In this document: piece by piece, positions 25,147-33,260 of the stretch
How the letters are laid out: each line of letters starts with the position of its first letter
Position numbering within the stretch: the stretch's first letter is position 1
NCBI RefSeq assembly: GCF_001556185.1
Contig: NZ_LSIJ01000019.1
Coordinates: 1 to 45,236, forward strand
Length of the DNA: 45,236 bases
DNA from: Sphingomonas sp. CCH10-B3
GTDB lineage: Bacteria > Pseudomonadota > Alphaproteobacteria > Sphingomonadales > Sphingomonadaceae
Direction of reading: 5' to 3'
Translations under genes and position numbers: made by a program
The notes under the pieces: model-generated
What the model was told of the DNA's origin: nothing
The model's database searches: none
What the model saw: the letters and a program-made list of their open reading frames with translations, nothing else

Positions 25147-25737
25147 ATGTCTTCGATACCGTTACAAGGCTCTGTATCCAATCGTTTGGTCGCCGCTGGT
25201 CTGGCCCTGTGGGGTGGGGCTGTCGCGATTGCCGCGAGCACCGGCCTGCTCGCGCAGGTGCCGCCGCGCGCGATTGCCGGGCTGGTGGTGCTCGGCGTGA
25301 CCTTGCCGACTTTGGCCTATGCCGCCAACGCCGCCGTCCGCGAGTGGGTCGAAAATTTCGGCATCCGGCGGCTGACGCTGTTCCATTCGTGGCGGATCGT
25401 CGCGGCGATCCTGTTCTTCGGCTATGGCGCCGCCGGGCTGCTACCGCCGCTGTTTGTCGAGCGCGCCGCCTGGGGCGATTTGATCGCGGGATTGCTCGCC
25501 GTCGCCGTCGTCGTAATGCCCTTCGCCCGCTGGCGCTATGCCGCGATGCACATCTTCGGCTCGATCGATTTCGTGACCGCTGTTGGCACCGGGCTCTATT
25601 TCACGCTTAGCGACCCGGCTTCGATGATCCAGATCCGCTATCTGCCGCTTGCGCTGATCCCGATGTTCGGTGTCGCCCTGTCGGGGGCGACGCATCTGAT
25701 CGCCTTCGACCTGCTGCGCCGTGGCAAGACGGCCTAA
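25147..25737 (+). CDS. Multi-pass membrane protein, likely MarR target
   Basis: A 196-residue protein with five or six hydrophobic segments (about 14-36, 40-60, 78-100, 106-126, 140-155, 165-190) joined by short loops with basic residues. I do not recognise the family. A strong ribosome binding site (AGAAGGAGAAG, 25132-25142) precedes ATG 25147. The palindrome at 25110-25129 covers the space where its promoter should be, so it is probably repressed by the MarR protein encoded before it. Its stop codon overlaps that of rimO (CTAA, 25734-25737). Confidence 0.82.
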   Translation: MSSIPLQGSVSNRLVAAGLALWGGAVAIAASTGLLAQVPPRAIAGLVVLGVTLPTLAYAANAAVREWVENFGIRRLTLFHSWRIVAAILFFGYGAAGLLPPLFVERAAWGDLIAGLLAVAVVVMPFARWRYAAMHIFGSIDFVTAVGTGLYFTLSDPASMIQIRYLPLALIPMFGVALSGATHLIAFDLLRRGKTA

Positions 25738-27068
25738 GCGACCGGTACACCGTAGAGATCGTGCTCGTCGGCATCCTCGATGACGACGGGCACGATGTCA
25801 CCCGGCGCAAGGTACCCCGCGTCGCGCAGATGGACCTCGCCGTCGATCTCGGGCGCGTCGGCTTGGCTGCGTCCGGTCGCGCCGCCGGTCTCGTTGTCGA
25901 CCAGGTCGATGATCACCGGCAATGTCCGCCCGACCTTCGCGGCGAGCTTCTCCGCCGAAATACGCGCGGTCAGCGCCATCAGCCGGGCGTAGCGTTCTTC
26001 CTTCACATCCTCCGGCACTGGATCGGGCAAGGCATTCGCCGCCGCGCCTTCGACCGGCTCAAAGCGGAACGCGCCGACGCGGTCGAGCTGCGCTTCCTCG
26101 AGCCAGTCCATCAGATAGGCGAAGTCATCCTCGGTCTCGCCGGGGAAGCCGACCACGAAGGTCGATCGGATCGCGATGTCGGGGGCAATGCTGCGCCAGT
26201 TGCGGATGCGCTCAAGCACCTTGGCCTCGTTCGCCGGGCGCTTCATCAGCTTGAGCACCTTGGCGCTGGCGTGCTGGAACGGGATGTCGAGATAGGGGGT
26301 GATCAACCCCTCGGCCATCAGCGGAATGACCTGGTCGACATGCGGATAGGGATAGACATAGTGGAGCCGCACCCATGCGCCCAGCGACCCCAGTTCGCGC
26401 GCCAGATCGGTCATGTGCGCGCGCACCTCGCGGCCATGCCATTCGCGGGGCTGATGCCGGATGTCGACGCCGTACGCCGAGGTGTCCTGGCTGATCACCA
26501 GCAATTCGCGCGTGCCCGCCGCGACGAGCTTTTCGGCTTCGCGCAGGATCGCATCGGGGCGGCGGCTGACGAGATCGCCGCGCAAGCTCGGGATGATGCA
26601 GAAGGCGCAGCGGTGGTTGCAGCCTTCCGAGATCTTCAGATAGCTGTAATGGCGCGGCGTCAGCTTCAGCCCGCTTTCGGGCACGAGATTGAGGAACGCG
26701 CTCGGCGGCATCGGGGCGGCTTCGTGGACTGCACCGACGACTTCCTCATACTGATGCGCGCCGGTCACCGCGAGCACGTTTGGGAATTTGGCGCGAATCA
26801 GCTCCGCTTCCTTGCCCATGCAGCCGGTGACGATGACGCGGCCATTTTCGGCCAGCGCCTCGCCGATCGCTTCGAGCGACTCTTCCTTGGCGGAATCCAG
26901 AAAGCCGCAGGTGTTGACGAGCACGACATCGGCGCCGGCATAGTCGCCCGACAGGGCATAGCCATCGCTGCGCAACTTTGTCAGGATGCGCTCGCTGTCG
27001 ACGAGGTTCTTGGGACAGCCAAGCGAGACCATGCCGATCTTCGGCGGGGAGGGGAGTATCGTTGCCAT
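25734..27068 (-). CDS. rimO: Ribosomal protein uS12 methylthiotransferase RimO
   Basis: A 444-residue radical SAM methylthiotransferase that adds a methylthio group to the conserved Asp of ribosomal protein S12. The N-terminal domain carries the three cluster cysteines (SLGCPKN, NTCGF, TGCMGK). The radical SAM motif is CNHRCAFC (CxxxCxxC) followed by [12 protein letters not shown]. The C-terminal TRAM domain (about 380-444) contains LPVIIDL and [19 protein letters not shown] chose ATG 27068 because it begins the conserved MVSLGCPKN region after ten residues; the same frame stays open to 27611, but that stretch is antisense to the DOMON-like gene. Confidence 0.96.
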   Translation of the reverse strand: MATILPSPPKIGMVSLGCPKNLVDSERILTKLRSDGYALSGDYAGADVVLVNTCGFLDSAKEESLEAIGEALAENGRVIVTGCMGKEAELIRAKFPNVLAVTGAHQYEEVVGAVHEAAPMPPSAFLNLVPESGLKLTPRHYSYLKISEGCNHRCAFCIIPSLRGDLVSRRPDAILREAEKLVAAGTRELLVISQDTSAYGVDIRHQPREWHGREVRAHMTDLARELGSLGAWVRLHYVYPYPHVDQVIPLMAEGLITPYLDIPFQHASAKVLKLMKRPANEAKVLERIRNWRSIAPDIAIRSTFVVGFPGETEDDFAYLMDWLEEAQLDRVGAFRFEPVEGAAANALPDPVPEDVKEERYARLMALTARISAEKLAAKVGRTLPVIIDLVDNETGGATGRSQADAPEIDGEVHLRDAGYLAPGDIVPVVIEDADEHDLYGVPVA

Positions 27069-27110
27069 GGGATGCCGCGCATGTAGCGATTCGGCGCGCG
27101 ATTTCATAGA

Positions 27111-27659
27111 GTGACGCAAGCGCACGCTTTCCGGCTGCGGCCGCACCCCAGCAATCCGGGCGACGCGATCCGCGAAATCGTCGCGCTGGTGCGCCGCCAC
27201 GACGACATTCTCTCGATCAGTTTCCGCACGCTCGGGCGACGCGAGGAAGTGCGCTGGCCGATCGCGCTGCCACCTGGATTCAGCGACGGGCTGTGGCAGC
27301 ATAGCTGCTTCGAAGCCTTTGTCGGAGTCGCGGGCGATCCGGCCTATGTCGAGCTCAACATGGCGCCATCGAAGCGCTGGGCGGCCTATCGTTTCGACGA
27401 TTACCGCGCCGCGATGCGCCGGGCCGACACCGAGCCGCTGCGTCCCTTCATCTGGTTCGAATTCGATACCACGCTGATGGCCCGCTGGCGGGTAGGGGAC
27501 CTCCCTGCGGACGCGGCCTGGCAATTGGGCCTGAGTGCCGTGATCGAAACGCGCGACGGCGCGAAGAATTATTTCGCACTGGGCCATGCGCCCGGCAATC
27601 CCGATTTCCACAACCGGGATTGCTTTATCGCGACCCTCCCGGCACCTGAGCCGTCATGA
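27111..27659 (+). CDS. DOMON-like domain protein
   Basis: A 182-residue soluble protein of the DOMON-like domain family found in cyanobacteria and proteobacteria. Conserved segments are [42 protein letters not shown], then the beta-strand region through [23 protein letters not shown], and PDFHNRDCF at the end. DOMON-fold domains bind heme or sugars in other proteins, but no ligand is shown for this branch. The start is GTG at 27111, 42 bases from the divergent rimO start. The stop overlaps the next ATG by four bases (27656-27659): it is the first gene of a three-gene coupled operon. Confidence 0.85.
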   Translation: MTQAHAFRLRPHPSNPGDAIREIVALVRRHDDILSISFRTLGRREEVRWPIALPPGFSDGLWQHSCFEAFVGVAGDPAYVELNMAPSKRWAAYRFDDYRAAMRRADTEPLRPFIWFEFDTTLMARWRVGDLPADAAWQLGLSAVIETRDGAKNYFALGHAPGNPDFHNRDCFIATLPAPEPS

Positions 27660-28861
27660 ACTTCGGTATCGATCGCCTGCTCGCCGACCCTGAACTGCGT
27701 AAGCCGCTGGAGGGGAAGCGCGTCGCGCTGCTCGCGCATCCTGCTTCGGTCACTGCCGACCTGACCCATTCGCTCGATGCGCTCGTCGCCTGCGGTCTCA
27801 ATGTGTCGGCGATGTTCGGGCCGCAGCACGGCGTGCGCGGTGACTTGCAGGACAATATGATGGAGTCGCCTGACTTCACCGACCCGCGCTACAACATTCC
27901 CGTCTTCAGCCTGTACGGCGAAGTCCGCCGCCCCACCGGCCAGTCAATGGGCACCTTCGACGTGATGCTGGTCGATCTGCAGGATCTCGGCACGCGCATC
28001 TACACCTTCATCACGACGCTGCTTTACGTGCTCGAAGCTGCCGCCCAGCACGGCAAGGCCGTGTGGGTGCTCGATCGCCCCAATCCCGCCGGCCGCCCGG
28101 TCGAGGGGCTCACCCTGCTGTCCGGCTGGGAAAGCTTCGTCGGGGCGGGGCCGATGCCGATGCGCCACGGGCTGACGCTCGGCGAGATCGGCCACTGGTT
28201 CGTCGATCACTACCAGCTCGACGTCGATTACCGCGTGATCGAGATGGAGGGCTGGGCACCCGATGCCGCCCCCGGCTTCGGCTGGCCCGCCGATCGCGTC
28301 TGGATCAATCCCAGCCCCAATGCCCCCAACGTCAACATGGCGCGCGCTTATCCCGGCACGGTGATGCTCGAAGGGACGACCTTGTCCGAGGGGCGCGGCA
28401 CCACTCGCCCGCTCGAGCTGTTCGGCGCCCCCGATCTCGATGCCGCCGCCGTGATCGCCGAAATGCAGCGGCTCGCGCCCCAATGGCTGGCGGGCTGCAC
28501 GCTGCGCAACATCTGGTTCCAGCCGACTTTCCACAAGCATGTCGGGCAGTTGTGCAACGGCGTTCACATCCATGCCGAAGGCCCGCGCTATGACCACGCC
28601 GCCTTCAGGCCGTGGCGCGTGCAGGCGCTCGCCTTCAAGGCGATCCGGTCGCTACGGCCCGATTACGACCTCTGGCGCGATTTCCCTTACGAATATGAAT
28701 TCGGCAAGCTGGCGATCGACGTCATCAACGGCGGTCCGGGCCTGCGCGACTGGGTCGATGATGCGGCGGCCACGCCGGGTGACCTCGATGCTCTAACCGG
28801 TCCCGATGAATCCGCCTGGGCCGAACTGTCCGAAGCATACCATCGGTACGCCACAGCATGA
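27656..28861 (+). CDS. namZ: NamZ-type exo-beta-N-acetylmuramidase (DUF1343, GH171)
   Basis: A 401-residue member of DUF1343. Characterised members (NamZ) remove MurNAc from the non-reducing end of peptidoglycan fragments. Family motifs: KRVALLAHPASVT, MFGPQHGVRGDLQDNM, the pair DVMLVDLQDLGTRIYTFI and WVLDRPNPAGR, and VMLEGTTLSEGRGTTRPLE. No signal peptide is visible, unlike exported NamZ proteins, so it probably works in the cytoplasm on recycled muropeptides. It overlaps both neighbours by four bases, suggesting a fixed DOMON-like/NamZ/TPR-hydroxylase unit. Confidence 0.9.
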   Translation: MNFGIDRLLADPELRKPLEGKRVALLAHPASVTADLTHSLDALVACGLNVSAMFGPQHGVRGDLQDNMMESPDFTDPRYNIPVFSLYGEVRRPTGQSMGTFDVMLVDLQDLGTRIYTFITTLLYVLEAAAQHGKAVWVLDRPNPAGRPVEGLTLLSGWESFVGAGPMPMRHGLTLGEIGHWFVDHYQLDVDYRVIEMEGWAPDAAPGFGWPADRVWINPSPNAPNVNMARAYPGTVMLEGTTLSEGRGTTRPLELFGAPDLDAAAVIAEMQRLAPQWLAGCTLRNIWFQPTFHKHVGQLCNGVHIHAEGPRYDHAAFRPWRVQALAFKAIRSLRPDYDLWRDFPYEYEFGKLAIDVINGGPGLRDWVDDAAATPGDLDALTGPDESAWAELSEAYHRYATA

Positions 28862-30003
28862 CCGATCGCGCCCGGCTCGAAGCGATGGTGCATGCCGCCG
28901 CGACTGCGCTGCAGGCTGGAAATCATGCCGAGGCTCGGCGCCTGCTCGAACAGGTGATGGCGGCCACGCGCGGCAACATCCAGATCTGGCTGATGCTGGC
29001 GATAGCGGCGCGCGGGATGGCCGACTGGCCGGCGGCAGAGCAAGCGGCCGAACGCGTGCTTGCCAGCGACCCGCAAAACATCCGGTCGCTGATCGTCAAG
29101 GGCGATGCCCGCGCGGCGCTCGCCGACCCCCGCGGGGCAACGCGTTTCTATGATCAGGCCGTCAAGCTGGCCGAGGGGCGCGCGATGCCGGGCGACCTGA
29201 CCGCCGAAGTGGCGCGTGCGCGCGATGCGTCGCAAGGCTTTGCGACGGCGTTTCGCCGGCAGCTCGAAGCAGGGCTGGCAGCGGCTGCCATCCCGCGGTC
29301 GCGCCGCTTTCAGCACGCGCTCGACCTGCTGTTCGGTGAAAAACAGATTTATCAGCAGCAGCCCAAGATGTTCTATTTTCCCGAATTGCCGCAACGGCAA
29401 TTCTACGAGCGCGAAGAGTTCGACTGGGTGCCCGCGCTGGAGGCAAAGACCGCCGAAATTGGTGCCGAGCTCGACCGTATCCTTGCCGATCGTTCGGGCT
29501 TTCGGCCCTATCTGGTCACCGATCCCAACAGCCCGCGCAAGGAATTCCACGGGCTGAATGACAATCCGGACTGGAGCTCACTCTACCTGCACGAAAATGG
29601 TGAGGCCGTTGCCGCGAACGTCGCCCGCGCACCAGTTACCTATGCAGCGATGCGGGCGTTGCCATTGTGCCGCATCACCACGCGCGCGCCGACAATCATG
29701 TTCTCGCTGCTGAAGGGCGGCGCGCGCATCCCGGCACACACCGGGATGCTCAACACTCGGCTGATCTGTCATTTGCCGCTGGTCGTGCCGCCGGGCTGCG
29801 GCTTTCGCGTTGGCAATGAGGTGCGCGAATGGGAAGTCGGCAAGCTGCTGATCTTTGACGACACGATCGAGCACGAGGCCTGGAACGACAGCGATCAGGA
29901 CCGTGTCGTGCTGATCTTCGATGTCTGGCGCCCCGAACTGACCGCTGACGAGCGGGTCGCCGTCGAGGCGATATTTGCCGAGATCGACCGGGGGCAGGGT
30001 TAA
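28858..30003 (+). CDS. TPR protein with an aspartyl/asparaginyl beta-hydroxylase domain
   Basis: A 381-residue protein. Residues 1-140 form tetratricopeptide-like helices (LQAGNHAEARRLLEQVMA, DWPAAEQAAERVLASDPQN). Residues about 215-365 are a 2-oxoglutarate/Fe(II) dioxygenase of the AspH type. The two iron histidines are His305 (CHLPL) and His339 (EHEAWN), with Arg349 for 2-oxoglutarate. As in animal AspH, the usual acidic third ligand is absent. AspH hydroxylates Asp/Asn in EGF-like domains; bacterial substrates are mostly unknown. It is the third gene of the coupled operon with NamZ. Its stop overlaps that of the convergent gene (TTAA, 30000-30003). Confidence 0.9.
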   Translation: MTDRARLEAMVHAAATALQAGNHAEARRLLEQVMAATRGNIQIWLMLAIAARGMADWPAAEQAAERVLASDPQNIRSLIVKGDARAALADPRGATRFYDQAVKLAEGRAMPGDLTAEVARARDASQGFATAFRRQLEAGLAAAAIPRSRRFQHALDLLFGEKQIYQQQPKMFYFPELPQRQFYEREEFDWVPALEAKTAEIGAELDRILADRSGFRPYLVTDPNSPRKEFHGLNDNPDWSSLYLHENGEAVAANVARAPVTYAAMRALPLCRITTRAPTIMFSLLKGGARIPAHTGMLNTRLICHLPLVVPPGCGFRVGNEVREWEVGKLLIFDDTIEHEAWNDSDQDRVVLIFDVWRPELTADERVAVEAIFAEIDRGQG

Positions 30004-30554
30004 GCCGGCGCCACCTGATCGAGCAGCCGGTCGATCGTGCCCTGCACCCGCGCCAGATCGTCACGCAGCGAACGCAGCTGGTCGAGCGGCGGCAGCGCAT
30101 CGATCGGGCGGCGGCGACGGAACGGGCCGCGGAACAGCCGGTCGAGGATTACCATCGCGCGACTGCGCGGCTTCGTCAGCGCGCGGTGACGCGGCAGCGG
30201 CGTCAATTGCGGGTCGTCGAGCGCGGCGACCACTGGTTCTGCGGGTGGGGCGGGCGGCTCCACCGCGACCGGGTGCGCCACCAAATGCTCCGCGATCGTC
30301 GAGGTGGGGAGTGGTTGCGTCACCACCGGCCCGCGCCGCCGCGCCGCCTTGGCTTGCGCGCGGCGTTCCTGACGGCGGCTCTGGCGACTGATTGGCGCGC
30401 GTTCGACCAGCGGTTCGGCGGTGTCAGGCAGGGGGATGGCGCTGCGTTCGCTAGGCCGGGGCGGGGTCACCGGCGGGCGTTGCGGAGGCGCCCCGGCCCC
30501 GGAAGCGTTACGAACACGATGCGATTGGCGCTGGCGCGCACGAGCCTGCTTCAT
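30000..30554 (-). CDS. Basic, proline-rich protein of unknown function
   Basis: A 184-residue protein that I do not recognise. Residues 1-110 are Arg/Pro/Ala-rich and probably disordered; residues 125-145 are very basic (RSRAMVILDRLFRGPFRRRR); the end (LDQLRSLRDDLARVQGTIDRLLDQV) is a short predicted coiled coil. No signal or membrane segment. A GGGGGGAAG ribosome binding site before ATG 30554 supports expression. It could bind nucleic acid or a membrane surface, but nothing specific can be said. Confidence 0.65.
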   Translation of the reverse strand: MKQARARQRQSHRVRNASGAGAPPQRPPVTPPRPSERSAIPLPDTAEPLVERAPISRQSRRQERRAQAKAARRRGPVVTQPLPTSTIAEHLVAHPVAVEPPAPPAEPVVAALDDPQLTPLPRHRALTKPRSRAMVILDRLFRGPFRRRRPIDALPPLDQLRSLRDDLARVQGTIDRLLDQVAPA

Positions 30555-30696
30555 GATCTTCCCCCCGCTGTGAATGTCGTTTCGGCGTCTCCTGAAATCT
30601 CGCGCGCACTATCGCACAGCGCGCGACTCGCGTGAATCGGGGCGGTTGCCGGTTTGCGGCGGAACGAATCAGCGGCGCGGCGAAGCGAGTCGCGCG

Positions 30697-30822
30697 CTAT
30701 GCGCCCGATGAGTCTGCTGCGGAATCGCGATCGGTGAGGCTGACATAGCCGAGCACCAGTGCGAAAATCGTGACCGCGGCGGCGGCCAGCGCGAGGAAGG
30801 GTTGGTCGAAAAGCTGGGTCAT
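30697..30822 (-). CDS. 41-residue single-span membrane protein
   Basis: A short frame with ATG at 30822 and CGGAG at a suitable distance upstream. The protein has one hydrophobic segment (PFLALAAAAVTIFALVLGYVSL) and a polar acidic tail. The same frame can be extended to a TTG at 30894, which lacks support. Unknown function; possibly a small component of a membrane complex. Confidence 0.5.
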   Translation of the reverse strand: MTQLFDQPFLALAAAAVTIFALVLGYVSLTDRDSAADSSGA

Positions 30823-30994
30823 CGAACGGCTCCGGTCGTTAGGATCGGCGCCTTTATCGACCCGAATGGTGCCGCCGACTTTGACGCCGGTCAAAATGCC
30901 GCGTTGAGGTCAGGCCAGCCGTCGCTGCCCACAAATCGGTCCTTGCGCGCTTGCAGAACTTCCGAAGATTCCTGAAACCATTACAGGCGACCAA

Positions 30995-31939
30995 ATGCAG
31001 GAACGACGCAACATCATGGCACTCACGATGGCGGGACAGCGGGGACGTGGCTGGACGGCGCTGTTTTGCCTGCTGGTATCGAGCCCCGGGCTCGCTCAGG
31101 ACCGCCCGCCACCCGCACCTGCAGCGGCGCCATCTTCCGAAGCGAAGGCGCCTGCCAAGCTGGAGAAACCTGCTCCCAACGCCGCCGACGTCGTGGTCGA
31201 GGCGCGCCGCGTTACCGATCGCAAAGCGATCCAGCGCTTCGTCAGTGAAATCACCGCGCCCAAAGTCGGTCAAATCGCGCGATATCACCAGCCGCTCTGC
31301 CCGACGGTGGTCGGCATCGCCAGTGAATATGGCGATCTTATCCGCCGTCGGATCATCGAGATCGCCCGACGGGTGCGCATCCCGGTCGATCAGTCGCCGC
31401 GCTGCTTGACCAATTTTCTGCTGGTCATCGCCCCTGACGTGAGTGGCTTTATCCGTGACGCCCGCAAAAGCGGGCCCGGCTGGTTTGGCGGGATGGAGCC
31501 AGCGGATATCGACCGGCTCGAACGGTCAACCGCGCCGGTGCGGGCATGGAGCACGACCTCGCTTCGCAACGAAAGCGGTCGGCAAGTGGGCAGCGAAGGC
31601 ACGCTCCTAACGCACACGGCATCGCTGATCGACGAAGTGACCACGCAATATCTCGATGCGTCCTTCGTGATCATCGATCGTGAAGCGACCTATGGTCTGA
31701 CGCTCCGGCAAATTGCCGATTATGCGGCGATGCGCGGGCTTGCGCAGACGCAGGTGCCGACGGGGCAGACGAGAATGGCGACCATCCTCGGGCTGTTTGA
31801 AGCGACCGGCAATGGTCGTCCCCCCGAGATGACCCGAACCGACCTCATCTATCTGCAATCACTGTATAAGGAAAAAGGATTCGTCAAAGGCGTGTACGAA
31901 CGCAACCGCATCGCCGCAGAACTGGCGCGGCAGGAATAG
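30995..31939 (+). CDS. Secreted protein of unknown function, sphingomonad type
   Basis: A 314-residue protein with a probable signal peptide ending in SSPGLAQ and a Pro/Ala-rich linker. The mature part has a conserved-looking core RYHQPLCPTVVGIASEYGDLIRRRIIEIARRV...CLTNFLLVIAPD with two cysteines (likely a disulfide) and a C-terminal region LIDEVTTQYLDASFVIIDREATYGLTLRQIADYAAMRGLAQ. I recall similar uncharacterised proteins from sphingomonads but cannot give a function. The ATG at 30995 could be replaced by one at 31016 (MALTMAGQ), which begins closer to the hydrophobic segment. It stands alone on its strand. Confidence 0.75.
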   Translation: MQERRNIMALTMAGQRGRGWTALFCLLVSSPGLAQDRPPPAPAAAPSSEAKAPAKLEKPAPNAADVVVEARRVTDRKAIQRFVSEITAPKVGQIARYHQPLCPTVVGIASEYGDLIRRRIIEIARRVRIPVDQSPRCLTNFLLVIAPDVSGFIRDARKSGPGWFGGMEPADIDRLERSTAPVRAWSTTSLRNESGRQVGSEGTLLTHTASLIDEVTTQYLDASFVIIDREATYGLTLRQIADYAAMRGLAQTQVPTGQTRMATILGLFEATGNGRPPEMTRTDLIYLQSLYKEKGFVKGVYERNRIAAELARQE

Positions 31940-31954
31940 CGCGTCTACCCGGCC

Positions 31955-33133
31955 TCAACGCTTGCGGGTCAGCTCGCGCATCGCTTCGTCGAGCCCGACG
32001 AGCGTCAGCGGGTACATGCGATCGCCGACCAGCTCGCGGACGATGCGGATCGACTGCGAATAGCCCCATTGCTCAGCGGGGATCGGGTTGAGCCACACCG
32101 TCGCCGGATAGGTCGTCGTCAGCCGGTGGAGCCACACCGCGCCCGATTCCTCATTGAAATGCTCAACCGAACCGCCCGGATGGGTGATCTCATAGGGGCT
32201 CATCGACGCATCGCCGACGATCACCAGCTTATAGTCGTGCCCATATTTGTGGAGCACGTCCCACATCGGCGTGCGCTCGCTGAACCGCCGCCGATTGTCC
32301 TTCCAGACGCCCTCATAGGGGCAATTGTGGAAGTAGAAGAATTCGAGGTTCTTGAACTCGGTCGTCGCCGCCGAGAACAGCTCCTCGCACAGCTTGACCC
32401 AAGGGTCCATCGAGCCGCCGACGTCGAGGAACAGCAGCAGCTTGACGGCATTGTGCCGCTCGGGCCGCATCACCACGTCGAGCCAGCCCTGCCGCGCGGT
32501 GCCGTCGATCGTCGCGTCGATGTCGAGCTCGTCGGCGGCGCCTTCGCGGGCGAAGCGACGCAGGCGGCGCAGCGCGATCTTGATGTTGCGCGTGCCGAGT
32601 TCGCGGGTGTTGTCGAGATTGCGGAACTCGCGCTGGTCCCACACTTTCAGCGCGCGCTTGTGCTTGCTCTCGCCGCCGATCCGCACGCCTTCGGGGTTGT
32701 AGCCCGAATTGCCATAGGGCGAGGTGCCGCCGGTGCCGACCCATTTGTTGCCGCCCTGGTGGCGGCCCTGCTGCTCGGCGAGGCGTTCCTTCAGCGTCGC
32801 CATGATCTCGTCCCACGAGCCAAGCGACTTGATCGCTTCCATCTCCTCGGGCGTCAGGTATTTTTCGGCGACCGCGCGCAGCCAGTCCTCGGGAATGGCG
32901 GCGCCTTCGGTAGCGTAGCTGGCGGCGATGCCGCGAAACACCTTGGCGAAGACCTGGTCGAACTTGTCGAGCAGCCCTTCGTCCTTCACGTAAACCGCGC
33001 GCGACAGGTAATAGAAATCCTCGGGCGTGCGATCGATCACCTCCGCCGACAGCGCTTCGAGCAGGATCAGATGCTCCTTCATGCTCGCCGGAATGCCAGC
33101 GGCGCGAAGCTCGTCGAGGAAGTTCAGAAACAT
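31955..33133 (-). CDS. VWA domain (CoxE-like) protein, partner of MoxR
   Basis: A 392-residue cytoplasmic protein of the VWA/CoxE-like family. The N-terminal helical part (1-120) is followed by a Gly-rich hinge (GGNKWVGTGGTSPYGNSGYNPEG) and a von Willebrand A fold from about 228. The metal-ion site is LFLDVGGSMDP (Asp237, Ser241), a DxGxS variant of the usual DxSxS. Such proteins work with MoxR-type AAA+ ATPases in complex or metallocentre maturation. The MoxR gene here is about 4 kb away (37158-38012) on the same strand, not adjacent. Substrate unknown. Confidence 0.88.
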   Translation of the reverse strand: MFLNFLDELRAAGIPASMKEHLILLEALSAEVIDRTPEDFYYLSRAVYVKDEGLLDKFDQVFAKVFRGIAASYATEGAAIPEDWLRAVAEKYLTPEEMEAIKSLGSWDEIMATLKERLAEQQGRHQGGNKWVGTGGTSPYGNSGYNPEGVRIGGESKHKRALKVWDQREFRNLDNTRELGTRNIKIALRRLRRFAREGAADELDIDATIDGTARQGWLDVVMRPERHNAVKLLLFLDVGGSMDPWVKLCEELFSAATTEFKNLEFFYFHNCPYEGVWKDNRRRFSERTPMWDVLHKYGHDYKLVIVGDASMSPYEITHPGGSVEHFNEESGAVWLHRLTTTYPATVWLNPIPAEQWGYSQSIRIVRELVGDRMYPLTLVGLDEAMRELTRKR

Positions 33134-33260
33134 TCGCCATTCATGCCCCGGCCCGTCCGGTAGCGCAATGGCGCCTCCGCGCGATCCGGGCTGTCCCTAC
33201 GCCTTAAGGACGAATTTACCTTGGCCGATTATCGCCGAGATTGGAGGGACGCTCGCACTG

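Noticed and set aside
27069..27611. N-terminal extension of rimO by 181 codons
   Set aside because: RimO proteins begin close to SLGCPKN; the extension is antisense to the DOMON-like gene and would double the N-terminus.
33027..33260. N-terminal extension of the chemoreceptor
   Set aside because: It is largely antisense to the VWA gene and adds a non-conserved basic stretch. ATG 33261 begins the helical receptor part.
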